Under the pieces are notes generated by a model, which saw only the letters and a list, made by a program, of their open reading frames with translations, searched no databases and had not been told where the DNA came from. Made by a program: the position numbers and the translations under genes. Positions 56,555-64,000 of a DNA stretch of 64,000 bases are shown here, piece by piece (the stretch's first letter is position 1; every line of letters begins with the position of its first letter). Origin of the DNA: Bacillus taeanensis (GTDB lineage Bacteria > Bacillota > Bacilli > Bacillales > UBA6769). The stretch is from the NCBI RefSeq assembly GCF_003318295.1, contig NZ_QOCW01000009.1, forward strand, positions 1 to 64,000, read 5' to 3'.

Positions 56555-57166
56555 TCATTCAAATCCTAATGCCTTAGCCGCTTCCTCTGCCGCTCTCGCC
56601 TGAATCGAATCATCGTCCCATCCTTGCTTATAACTTAACAGTAACTCTTTGCTTGCAGCTGTGTCTCCTTGTAAGCCTAACAGTATGCCTTTATATAAAT
56701 AGCGATCTACATAATTGTTAGTTCCTAATTTCTCAATAAGTTTTTCCATCGATGTAAGCTGTTGAAAGTGTGGAAGTACGAATTCATCAATATCTTCCTC
56801 AACTGTTTTGATAAGCTTTGGAAGATCAACATATAATTCGTTTAACCGGTATTTCATGTGTTTTTTATTTCCTTTTAAGTCTGCAATACTTTTATATAAA
56901 ATGTCACCTGTTTCTAGCTTTTCAGGAACATCAAATGCCTTTTGATTCATCACGATTTCATAAATGGCAGGAAGAAAAACACTTGTTTCAAGCATAAATT
57001 CCATCTCTTCCTCTGTGATCTTTATTGATGGTGTAATTTCAACAACCCAGCCAATTTCTTTAGAAGAACGATTATAGAAAAGATCTCCTTTTTTTATAAA
57101 ACCTCGCTCTGATAATAACGAGGGAAAATCTGTTTGAACCAACTGTTGAAATCGCTCGTAAATCAT
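56555..57166 (-). CDS. DUF4304-like protein, paralogue 1
   Basis: 203 residues beginning MIYERFQQLVQTDFPSLLSE, RBS AAAGGGGAG. The GFIKKGDLFYNRSSKEIGWV element and later VFLPAIYEIV recur in the next gene. DUF4304 proteins have unknown function and often occur as paralogue tandems. 23 nt from the neighbour, likely one operon. Confidence 0.7.
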   Translation of the reverse strand: MIYERFQQLVQTDFPSLLSERGFIKKGDLFYNRSSKEIGWVVEITPSIKITEEEMEFMLETSVFLPAIYEIVMNQKAFDVPEKLETGDILYKSIADLKGNKKHMKYRLNELYVDLPKLIKTVEEDIDEFVLPHFQQLTSMEKLIEKLGTNNYVDRYLYKGILLGLQGDTAASKELLLSYKQGWDDDSIQARAAEEAAKALGFE

Positions 57167-57189
57167 TCACTTTCTCCCCTTTTAAATGT

Positions 57190-57804
57190 TTAAGAAAAAA
57201 GGTCCACATTCAGCCGTTCACAAACACTTAACGTGTACTCTTTCGCTGCATCCCAATCCTTTTCTTCATAAATGTTAAACAATAACTGCTTTCCTTTATT
57301 GCGATCTCCATAATACGTATGCATTGCAGCTAAATGATGACGGTTTTCAAATCTCGTTTGGTTTTCTAATGCCTGAATCACACTTTTTACATCAGATAAG
57401 TCATGAAAATATAGGAAAATATACGTTGTTATATGAGAAATAATGAGCTCTTTTAATTTGATTATATCGATGTATTCATTATTTAAACGATACCAATAGC
57501 CGCCCTTTACGTTGCGAAGCTCTGTAATTCTTCTCTCATAAACTCCCTGCTCTACCTTTGGAAATTTAGGAAGATCATTACCTAATGCTTGATAAACGAG
57601 CGGCACAAAGATACTTACATTAAACGTAAACTCTAGATCAACTTTCGTATTTCCTTTTTGATCTAATTGAATATGAAAACACCAGCCCAACTCTTCATTT
57701 ATTTTCTTATAAAAATAATTTCCTGATTTTTTAAATCCTTCTTTCTTAAAGATAGGAGCTATTGTATCTTTAACTAATTCTTTAAAAGTATCTTGAACAA
57801 CCAA
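57190..57804 (-). CDS. DUF4304-like protein, paralogue 2
   Basis: 204 residues from TTG 57804 after AAAGGAG. GFKKSGNYFYKKINEELGWC matches the same element of paralogue 1; overall identity is low, so duplication is old. Function unknown. Confidence 0.7.
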   Translation of the reverse strand: MVVQDTFKELVKDTIAPIFKKEGFKKSGNYFYKKINEELGWCFHIQLDQKGNTKVDLEFTFNVSIFVPLVYQALGNDLPKFPKVEQGVYERRITELRNVKGGYWYRLNNEYIDIIKLKELIISHITTYIFLYFHDLSDVKSVIQALENQTRFENRHHLAAMHTYYGDRNKGKQLLFNIYEEKDWDAAKEYTLSVCERLNVDLFS

Positions 57805-57821
57805 GTTTCTTCTCCTTTCCT

Positions 57822-58088
57822 CTAGTTAATTTTCGCCTTTCTTTTTTTCGTAACAAAATAAATAATAATCCCAATTGGCAGTACATAAATAAGAAAAATC
57901 ATTCCTAAAAGCCAAACAACCGAAAAAAAGAAATCAAGATCACTGCATCCTAAAGTGCCGCAAAGCGTCGGTCGAAACCCTTTCTCAGCGGCATGAAACC
58001 AAAAGCCGAGCAGTCCAAAATAAGCAAAACCGACAGCATATAATAACCATGCCGTACCTAAAACAATTAATATGATTAGCTTCCACAT
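57822..58088 (-). CDS. Small membrane protein (88 aa)
   Basis: Two to three hydrophobic segments (LIILIVLGTAWLLYAVGFAY, FFFSVVWLLGMIFLIYVLPI) and a basic KKRKAK tail. 17 nt upstream of DUF4304 paralogue 2, probably same operon. No family recognised. Confidence 0.6.
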   Translation of the reverse strand: MWKLIILIVLGTAWLLYAVGFAYFGLLGFWFHAAEKGFRPTLCGTLGCSDLDFFFSVVWLLGMIFLIYVLPIGIIIYFVTKKRKAKIN

Positions 58089-58255
58089 TGACTTTACTCC
58101 TTTATGTTAATTGTTTTCTTCAATGTTTGTATTTTTTATAACTTCCTCTCTAAATACGCTGTGCTAGTTTATGTTTCTTACTTAATTCGACTATTTGTAT
58201 AGATAAGATAACTTCGTATATAATACCCAAATAAATACATACTGGCGGTGAACAA

Positions 58256-58474
58256 ATGCTGTGGCTTACTGTTTCACTAGTAGGATTATCGATTGTGTTT
58301 CTTACAATTCAACATGCTTACAAAGAAAATAAAGACATTTCAAATGACAAAAAGAAACGAGGAATATTCCTACTATTTTTTCTGATCGCCTCAGCTGCAG
58401 GCGAGTCCACGATTCTTTATCTTGGACTTTTATTAATTTTATTTGGAATGGTTAAAGCAAGCGGTCTGCTTTAA
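58256..58474 (+). CDS. Small membrane protein (72 aa)
   Basis: Two predicted helices separated by a KENKDISNDKKKRG loop; RBS GGCGGTGA. It is 21 nt from the next small membrane gene, likely co-transcribed. Unknown function. Confidence 0.55.
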   Translation: MLWLTVSLVGLSIVFLTIQHAYKENKDISNDKKKRGIFLLFFLIASAAGESTILYLGLLLILFGMVKASGLL

Positions 58475-58495
58475 TAATTGATGAAGGGAATACAG

Positions 58496-58753
58496 ATGGA
58501 CGTTATTTTTCAGCTTATTATATTTGCTGTTGTGTTAGGTGTACTAACTGCTCTATCGCAAGAAAAGAAAGAGCAATCAACATTAACTAGATTTTTTAGA
58601 AGCTTCCTCATTGGTGCTGGTGCTTTTTTATTTATCAATTTCATACTTGATTTCTTTCAGATCACACTACCTTCTGATCAAAGCGGCTTTCTGATCATCG
58701 TTTTTGTGGGTACAATAGTTCTTTCCCTGCTCATTCGATTGATAAAGAAGTAA
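58496..58753 (+). CDS. Small membrane protein (85 aa)
   Basis: ATG 58496 seven nt after GAAGGG. Three hydrophobic segments (VIFQLIIFAVVLGVLTALSQ, SFLIGAGAFLFINFILDFFQ, FLIIVFVGTIVLSLLIRLIK). Unknown function. Confidence 0.55.
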   Translation: MDVIFQLIIFAVVLGVLTALSQEKKEQSTLTRFFRSFLIGAGAFLFINFILDFFQITLPSDQSGFLIIVFVGTIVLSLLIRLIKK

Positions 58754-58845
58754 AAAATAAATCGCGCTTCCTTAGATAACCTTCAACCCTAGTGATAATT
58801 AGCTTTATTATTTTTTGAGCTATTTATCTCGTTTAACTCATGCTT

Positions 58846-58878
58846 AGAAGAGGCTGACTGTATAAGCCACCCTCTTCT
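58846..58878. terminator. Terminator hairpin between convergent genes
   Basis: 8-bp inverted repeat AGAAGAGG / CCTCTTCT with an interior hairpin, between the 85-aa membrane gene and the phospholipase-D-fold gene. Confidence 0.65.
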
Positions 58879-58902
58879 AATAAAAGTTATTTTATTTTCT
58901 TC

Positions 58903-60885
58903 TTAATTAACCGTACCGCCTGCTTGGATATAGCGTGCGTTAAATTCTTGTACAAATTGATTCGTAATGTCCGCATCATGAATAAATAACATATTTTCGT
59001 CATTAATATCGTTGCAGTTCGTACTCCAGTTTGTTGAGCCGACGATGACGGTTGGATCACTTGATGTATCGGCATCAATGAGCATTGTTTTACTATGCAG
59101 TTTGCGAGATTCCTGTGCAACATAAACCGGTGCAGGATTTGCCCAACGGATATTAGGGTTATTTGTGCTCGTTTGTGAAGTGGTTTCGCCTCTCATTTCA
59201 ATGCTTGCAGACCACCATTGATTCCAGAAGCTTAAGTCAAACACACCTTTTACATCAAATCCTGTTAACGTTCCTTCTAGATCGTTGTATGAGCCTTCCC
59301 ATTTGTACTTCAGCTCATCTACTAACGCTTGATCGCTCCAAGCAAAAATTGAAAAATACGTATTAATATCTGCTTCATTTTTTACAAGTTCGGTTAGATG
59401 TCCAACTGCATTATCGCCTGATGAAAAATAAATTTCTACTGGTGTACCGTTAATATTAATTGAATGTGTTGTATTATCCACTTTACGAGTGCTGAAGTTT
59501 GAAGTTATTTTATCAGGAGTCAACGTGCTGCTTCCCCACATTTCGTTAAATTCTACTTCATAAATACCCGCAAGAGCCGGCCAATTAATTTCAACAACGT
59601 GCTACTGGTTGCCGTCTAAAATGCCCTGCTCCATATTTTCTTCAGAGCCATATAAGCCTGTTACAGTAAAGTTCCAGCTTCCTGTAAATAACCAGCGGTC
59701 ATCCACGATCGCAAATTTATTGTGCATTTGGTTGCCAGGTGAGTAGTAAGCGTTTTGACTTTTTTCTTCTGCATCTACAAATAGTCGGCCTGTTTGCATA
59801 CTGCTTCCTACTTCAACGGTTACTTCTTGAATATCGTCTGCCGCTGCTGGAAGTCCGTAGCTTGTACGTGCTGTGCTGTCTTCCACGGCAAACATTGGGG
59901 AATCAGAAAACACAGTAATATCATCACTTGTTCCGATCACATTATCTTGACCGCGCACTAGTTTTTCAACATATAAACGCATCGTTTTAAAGCGTTCTGT
60001 ATAGTGAGGATCTGTCGCGTCTTTTGAATCAGCAATCACACGAACGTCAACACCTTGTGCCGCTTTAGTGATTAAAGTATCAATAATACGTGGTAAGTTA
60101 ATTTCATATGCTGCTAAATCAATACTTGTCGTGGCCGCATTTAAGCGGTTAATTAACGCATCCTCAAGATTTACATTATAATTTGCTTCATTACCTATTG
60201 AGGCATATTTAGTTAACGCACACTTATTAAAGTAAACATTAATAGCCCCTTCTAGTTCTGAAACATTGTTTAACTGCTCTGCGCCAGGTGTGCATGGTGT
60301 ACCTGTTCCGCCGCTCCCTAAACCTGAACTGCTGTTAGAATTAGCTGCTTTCGGTGTTCCTAAGCCATATCCGTAATCATTTGTTGATGTGTTCCAGTTA
60401 GAAGCTGTTGTCCCGCTTACTGCTGCATCGGTTCTTTCCATGGACGATTTTGTGTTATTGTCACCTGCATGCCAAGCGTCTACTGAATCTACTAAACTTC
60501 CAGTGTTATCACGCAGTTCAAGATTTTCACCACTGTTTGATAGACTTCCAGTATAAATAAGATCTGCCGTTATATTTAGAACACTGTTATCGCTCGTTCT
60601 TTCTAGTAAATAGTAACTCTGTTTTGCAAGAACGCCTGATAAATTAATAGCCGGCGTGCCATCGACTGCGTTTAACGTCCATCCTGTTAAATCTATATCA
60701 CTGCTTGTTGGATTATAAAGCTCAATCCATTCATCATTATAGCTTGTGGTTGTACCCATCCAAGCGATTTCATTAATAACCGCGCTGCTCGCTGCCGCAT
60801 AAGCCTCTTTCTCCTCTTGAAATCCAGGCAGTAAAAATGAAAAAAGCATGCCGGCAATCAAAAAAACGTTTAAAGTTTTTTTCAT
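58903..60885 (-). pseudogene. Secreted lamin-tail and phospholipase-D-fold protein split by an in-frame amber codon
   Basis: One continuous frame of 660 codons with a single TAG at 59604-59602. Signal peptide (VFLIAGMLFSFLLPG), a lamin-tail domain (INEIAWMGTTTSYNDEWIEL), then two PLD-type HKD motifs: MHNKFAIVDDRWLFTGSWNF before the stop and LHSKTMLIDADTSSD plus STNWS after it. Both HKD motifs are normally needed for one active site. The upstream part is 427 aa; the downstream part could start at ATG 59541 but has no signal peptide. Simplest reading is CAG (Gln) mutated to TAG, with recent inactivation. A sequencing error or readthrough is possible. Confidence 0.85.
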
Positions 60886-61602
60886 GATGTTCGCTCCTTA
60901 TGATATTAGTAAGTGAAAAGCTTTAACCTATGTACCAAAAGAAGTTTCTTGAAAACGCTTACTTTTTCACCTCCAGTTATTAAATTAGCAACATCACTAG
61001 TAAAACAAATGAATATTAACTGGAAATTAATCCTTTATTAAGTTTGTGTTAACACAAAACGAGTATTTTTTTGTCTGTTGAAATAATAAAACCCCTTCTG
61101 CAAGAACGCAGGTAGAGGTAGGTTTCCTTCATCTTTATATGTAACGCCTTTAATATGTTTAACTCTACTATACAAGTACATTCAATATGTTAAAGTAAAA
61201 ACCCTTCGTTTTAAAGATAAACAGCCAAACCCTTGGTTGAATAAAGGTTTGGCTGCTTTTTTCTTCTGATATTGAGTTTAACAAAGTAAGCTTTTTGTTA
61301 AACTCATAAAGGAACGAGGATACTTTATCATTCTCGTTTTCCTATAGGTCCTATAATCAATGTGAAATAAAAGACCCTATTTAGTCTTTCGATAGATTCC
61401 TTTCAATCCCTATTTAACAAAAATTTTTAATGTGAATTGAATAATCTATCATAACACTTATATAACGGCATATGATAACGTTGTTGATCTTGGGGATATT
61501 CCTCCCTCAGCAAATAACTGAGGGGCTCTTTTAAATGGTAAGCAAACAGTTTTAACTTGCAACTATTCATCCGAAACGACCGATGCTCATCATAAAGGTT
61601 TA
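60886..61602. other. Intergenic region with hairpins, no supported gene
   Basis: A 10-bp repeat CAGCCAAACC / GGTTTGGCTG with T-tail (61222-61262) forms a plus-directed orphan terminator. A hairpin GAGTTTAACAAA / TTTGTTAAACTC (61274-61305) recurs near 62650. A 60-codon minus-strand ORF at 61427-61609 lacks RBS and family. Possibly decayed DNA. Confidence 0.5.
61274..61305. repeat. Dispersed hairpin repeat, copy A
   Basis: GAGTTTAACAAA - 8 nt - TTTGTTAAACTC. A copy with the same core is at 62650-62675. Confidence 0.6.
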
Positions 61603-61689
61603 TTAGCATCTAACGTATGCAGCCCAAACTATAATCAGAAGAATAAATAGAACAACGATGAACAGAAAAGCTGTTGGTTTCACATTCAC
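61603..61689 (-). CDS. YjcZ-like small hydrophobic (spore-type) protein, 28 aa
   Basis: GTG 61689 with AGGAA upstream (or GTG 61683). The C-terminal FLFIVVLFILLIIVWAAYV matches the hydrophobic tail of YjcZ/SscA-type sporulation miniproteins, which usually read VVLFILLIIVGA; the Gly-rich head is missing. Confidence 0.6.
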   Translation of the reverse strand: MNVKPTAFLFIVVLFILLIIVWAAYVRC

Positions 61690-61732
61690 GAATTTTTTCC
61701 TGTATTTTGACCAGTGAATTTACTTAATATAA

Positions 61733-61776
61733 CCATTTTCAGTCTACATTTTCGAGAAAATGTAGACTGAAAATGG
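61733..61776. terminator. 21-bp inverted repeat after the CAP gene
   Basis: Arms CCATTTTCAGTCTACATTTT C and its exact complement with a 2-nt loop (GA), 18 nt past the CAP gene stop. No strong T-run, but a very stable hairpin. Confidence 0.65.
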
Positions 61777-61794
61777 CTTGTTTCGAATAGCATG

Positions 61795-62286
61795 CTAGCT
61801 ATTGAAAATCGCTGACCAATAAAGTTTTCCATCTCGTGATACGGCCACACCTCCACCGATACGATTTGATCTAGGGTTCAATATGACTTCTCTGTGCCCT
61901 CTTGTGCTTGCCATCCACGCATTAACTACTTCCATGGCACTTCCTCTCCTACAAGAAACATTCGCACCATAGCCTGCTCCTACTGGAATATTTCTGTCCT
62001 GTAACATTTTTATCTCTTTTCCATTGAAGGTAGGACTATAATGCTCACAATTTCCAAGAGTAGCCATGTCCTTTGCTTTTAATCTGGCTACTTGAGTTAA
62101 ACGGGTGTCTATAGATAAAAGATTTCTCCCATATCTTTGTCTTTCTTGATTAATACGGTTTATCATTTCTTGTTCAAATATACCAAGATAGGAATAATAA
62201 TGAGTTGGGTAAGGGAAAGGGAAAGGATATCGTGTAGAATAAGAGTAGTAATCTAAAGGGTAATAGTGAAAAATAGGTTGATACAT
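61795..62286 (-). CDS. CAP/SCP-domain protein (YkwD-like) with Tyr/Pro-rich N-terminus
   Basis: 163 residues from ATG 62286 (RBS AAGGAG). A short Tyr/Pro-rich start (MYQPIFHYYPLDYYSYSTRY) leads to a CAP domain: INRINQERQRYGRNLLSIDT, LKAKDMATLGNCEHYSPTFN with the conserved His, and WMASTRGHREVILNPRSNRI, GGGVAVSRDGKLYWSAIF. No signal peptide, unlike YkwD; Tyr/Pro-rich heads like this occur in spore coat proteins (SafA, YlbC-type partners). Confidence 0.85.
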   Translation of the reverse strand: MYQPIFHYYPLDYYSYSTRYPFPFPYPTHYYSYLGIFEQEMINRINQERQRYGRNLLSIDTRLTQVARLKAKDMATLGNCEHYSPTFNGKEIKMLQDRNIPVGAGYGANVSCRRGSAMEVVNAWMASTRGHREVILNPRSNRIGGGVAVSRDGKLYWSAIFNS

Positions 62287-62442
62287 GCTTGTCACTCCTT
62301 ATTTATTAATTTCCTAATATTGTATTTATATCTGACCTCTTTGGGGGATTGTCCATATAAAATAGGCGATTACCTAAAGTTATCTGGAAATGTAAACTTT
62401 TTTATAGTCACTGAGTTAATTTAAACTGATTTTTAAATAAAA

Positions 62443-62465
62443 AAATCCTGTTTAACACAGGATTT
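62443..62465 (-). terminator. Orphan minus-strand terminator hairpin 1
   Basis: 9-bp stem, 5-nt loop, T7 run on the minus strand; no assigned gene. Confidence 0.55.
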
Positions 62466-62610
62466 GAACAATGTGTTGCTTTATAAAAAAGTTTGATTAT
62501 TTTATGCTGTGTTTTAAACAAACGCCCCTTTAGTTAGAAGAAGATCCAAAGATCGTATGCATAATTTATACAAATCTAGTTAACATACTATCATCTTCTC
62601 GTAACCAAAA

Positions 62611-62645
62611 AAAACACCATGATTACGTCTGTAATCATGGTGTTT
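62611..62645 (-). terminator. Orphan minus-strand terminator hairpin 2
   Basis: 15-bp perfect stem with GTCT loop and T-run on the minus strand; no assigned gene. Confidence 0.6.
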
Positions 62646-62649
62646 CTAC

Positions 62650-62675
62650 TTTAACAAACTATCATTTTTGTTAAA
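62650..62675. repeat. Dispersed hairpin repeat, copy B
   Basis: TTTAACAAA - 8 nt - TTTGTTAAA, followed by CTAGAGAAGGAA; copy A is at 61274-61305 followed by CTCATAAAGGAA. Confidence 0.55.
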
Positions 62676-62973
62676 CTAGAGAAGGAATCGACAACTTTCT
62701 TATCAAATATATATCCGATAGAAAAATATGAAAAGAAATACGCCCAGGACCGACTTTAGTCAAATTCTGTATTTCATGTGCCGTTTACCACTTCATACAA
62801 TATATTCCTTTTACATATATTATTTACTCTGATGGTGGGTATAAATCTGGAAAAAACTATCTATAGCAGGGCTAAAAATTTCAATTAACTCTGGACCATT
62901 ATTTTGAATTTTACATATATCAACTTCATATATTCCCCATATACAATTTATCTCAAATAAAGGAGGGGTTTGT

Positions 62974-64000
62974 ATGGAGGCGATGACAACATCTGGAGAG
63001 CTTGTTGTGAGTGTCTATCAAGAGGGCGACCTGGCTCCAATTCCCCGTGTACAAGTAGAAATTAGCGATATGAAAAGCAATGTCATTAGAAGGTTACAAA
63101 CAGATGAATTTGGTAATATCCCAACAATCACATTACCTGCATTATCTAATCATAATACCCATAGTGAGATGGCGATGGAAGATCAGGCTACACAAGGTAA
63201 ATATATTGTAACTGTTAAACATCCTAATTATGAACCAGTACGTCTTGAAGGTGTTCGAGTATTAGAAGGGTCCAAAGCCATACCAGAAATTCATCTTTCT
63301 TCCTTACGAAGTGAAGGATTTCCCGTAATTAAAACATTAAAACTAGAAGAACCTAAACCTTCTCTAGAAAAAATTGACCAAAATCCATATAACCTTTCAG
63401 AGTTTTCTACTAACCCACAATCTTTTCTTAATACATTTAATCTTTTTACTGAACACTATTATAGCACACACCCCCCTATTGGTCTTGTCATTCCTGAGAC
63501 AATTCAAGTACATTTATTTCCTGAGCAAGGATCTACTGCCCCTGAACGTACTGTTGTTATGAAATTTGTTGACTATATTAAAGGTGTCGTCCATGAAGTG
63601 CTTGACGGATTTACTGAGGATGCAGCAATTAGAGCAAATATCATTGCTATTGTATCCTTCACTTTAAATCGTTATTACACAGAGCATTATCATAAACAGA
63701 ATAAAAATTATCATATCACTAATGATAGGACGATGGATCAGGGTTATATAGAAAGGCCTACTGACCAAGAACCACTTGTAAGGAATACGGACGCTTTCTT
63801 TAGTCAGTATGTGCAATACCCAAATCACCGATATTTCCCTTTTTTAGCACAATCTTGTCCTTCGGGCTGCGCTAATGGAGAAAAATTGGATAGGGCTCTA
63901 AGTAGAATACTTGCTCAAGAAGGAAAAACACACACAGAAATTATCAAATATTTTTATGGAGAAAATTTTAATATTGTTTCCGCTGCTTTCATCATTATAA
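62974..64000 (+). CDS. SleC-like (SpoIID-type) spore cortex protein, N-terminal part, runs off the window
   Basis: ATG 62974 with a strong AAAGGAGGGG site. 342 codons are visible without a stop; no signal peptide. An Ig/transthyretin-like head (ELVVSVYQEGDLAPIPRVQV) is followed by IPETIQVHLFPEQG, VVMKFVDYIKGVVHEVLDGF, RANIIAIVSFTLNRYYTEHY and the CPSGCANGEK region. This arrangement follows clostridial SleC cortex-lytic enzymes, which end in a peptidoglycan-binding domain (outside the window). SleC degrades spore cortex during germination after activation by Csp proteases. Its occurrence in a Bacillus-type genome is unusual; the catalytic part and any pro-cleavage site are not visible. Confidence 0.72.
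   Translation, partial: MEAMTTSGELVVSVYQEGDLAPIPRVQVEISDMKSNVIRRLQTDEFGNIPTITLPALSNHNTHSEMAMEDQATQGKYIVTVKHPNYEPVRLEGVRVLEGSKAIPEIHLSSLRSEGFPVIKTLKLEEPKPSLEKIDQNPYNLSEFSTNPQSFLNTFNLFTEHYYSTHPPIGLVIPETIQVHLFPEQGSTAPERTVVMKFVDYIKGVVHEVLDGFTEDAAIRANIIAIVSFTLNRYYTEHYHKQNKNYHITNDRTMDQGYIERPTDQEPLVRNTDAFFSQYVQYPNHRYFPFLAQSCPSGCANGEKLDRALSRILAQEGKTHTEIIKYFYGENFNIVSAAFIII

Larger units (their letters stand above)
62287..62973. other. Intergenic region with two orphan hairpins
   Basis: Hairpins AAATCCTGT / ACAGGATTT (62443-62465) and AACACCATGATTAC / GTAATCATGGTGTT (62611-62645). Both have the T-run on the minus strand, so would terminate leftward transcripts, yet no minus gene lies to their right. 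A small repeat copy is at 62650-62675. A TAA-ended minus-strand frame near 62830-62940 has no start codon. Confidence 0.5.

Noticed and set aside
59602..59604. Amber codon read as pyrrolysine
   Set aside because: No pyl genes or tRNA-Pyl are visible, and PLD-fold proteins are not pyrrolysine proteins. A mutated Gln codon is simpler.
61427..61609. 60-codon minus-strand ORF
   Set aside because: No RBS and no recognisable family; it overlaps the start of the decayed hairpin region and the YjcZ-like gene.
62830..62960. Minus-strand frame ending IFSPAIDSFFQIYTHHQSK before a TAA
   Set aside because: No start codon or RBS is available; it runs through the RBS of the SleC-like gene. Probably chance, or the tail of a lost gene.

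Overview
The window is AT-rich, densely packed DNA of an endospore-forming Bacillaceae (Bacillus sensu lato). The evidence is the LutABC/LutR, YcsG-Pxp, YfhP and YitT families, strong AGGAGG-type ribosome sites with frequent TTG/GTG starts, a CIRCE heat-shock operator, a leucine T-box, and spore-type genes (a YjcZ-like miniprotein, a His/Tyr/Gly repeat protein and a SleC-like cortex-lysis protein). No phage or CRISPR was seen. The only clear mobile element is the 5' part of a tnpB (IS200/IS605 OrfB) gene at the left edge.

Layout. 1-16 kb, mostly leftward: truncated tnpB; htpG under CIRCE; a LysM-3D wall protein; a YjjX-type NTPase; a 5-oxoprolinase operon (YcsG-type transporter, PxpB, PxpA, PxpC) that also carries a biotin carboxyl carrier and a biotin carboxylase; and a solute symporter - histidine kinase - NtrC-like regulator operon. 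14.4-16.8 kb holds a beta-propeller protein and small unknown genes. 16.8-26.9 kb is a lactate/glycolate block: lutABC, lutR, lctP, a CdaR-type regulator and glcD-glcF, with LutR-type palindromes before lutA and lctP. 26.9-31.8 kb: a DUF1450-like protein, a bicupin divergent from a LysR regulator, YitT, and an OFA-type MFS transporter.

31.8-46.4 kb is the most unusual part, a selenium locus. It holds selA, selB, a tRNA-Sec gene with UCA anticodon, and selD, so it can decode UGA as selenocysteine. At least four genes carry an in-frame UGA that would be read this way: a SelW-like protein (CxxU), an OsmC-like peroxidase, a one-Sec peroxiredoxin with no cysteine, and selD itself. Each UGA is followed by a short stem-loop placed as expected for a bacterial SECIS. 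A fifth candidate, apparently not a known selenoprotein family, is a small carbohydrate-esterase-4 (polysaccharide deacetylase) protein with UGA at codon 6 and a matching stem-loop 16 nt downstream. Between them lie SelO, a methyltransferase, an NAD(P)-binding protein, a glycosyltransferase directly before selD that recalls the selenosugar synthase SenB, and a PhnCDE-type ABC transporter after selD that may import a selenium oxyanion.

46.5-64 kb is ordinary accessory and housekeeping sequence: PMP3 and YfhP membrane proteins, a 32-aa peptide gene, an RND exporter, a DUF3298-like protein, a membrane CE4 deacetylase, leuA (long form) under a Leu T-box, tandem DUF4304-like paralogues, small membrane proteins, a secreted phospholipase-D-fold protein split by an amber codon, a YjcZ-like miniprotein, a CAP-domain protein, and the start of a SleC-like protein that runs off the right edge.
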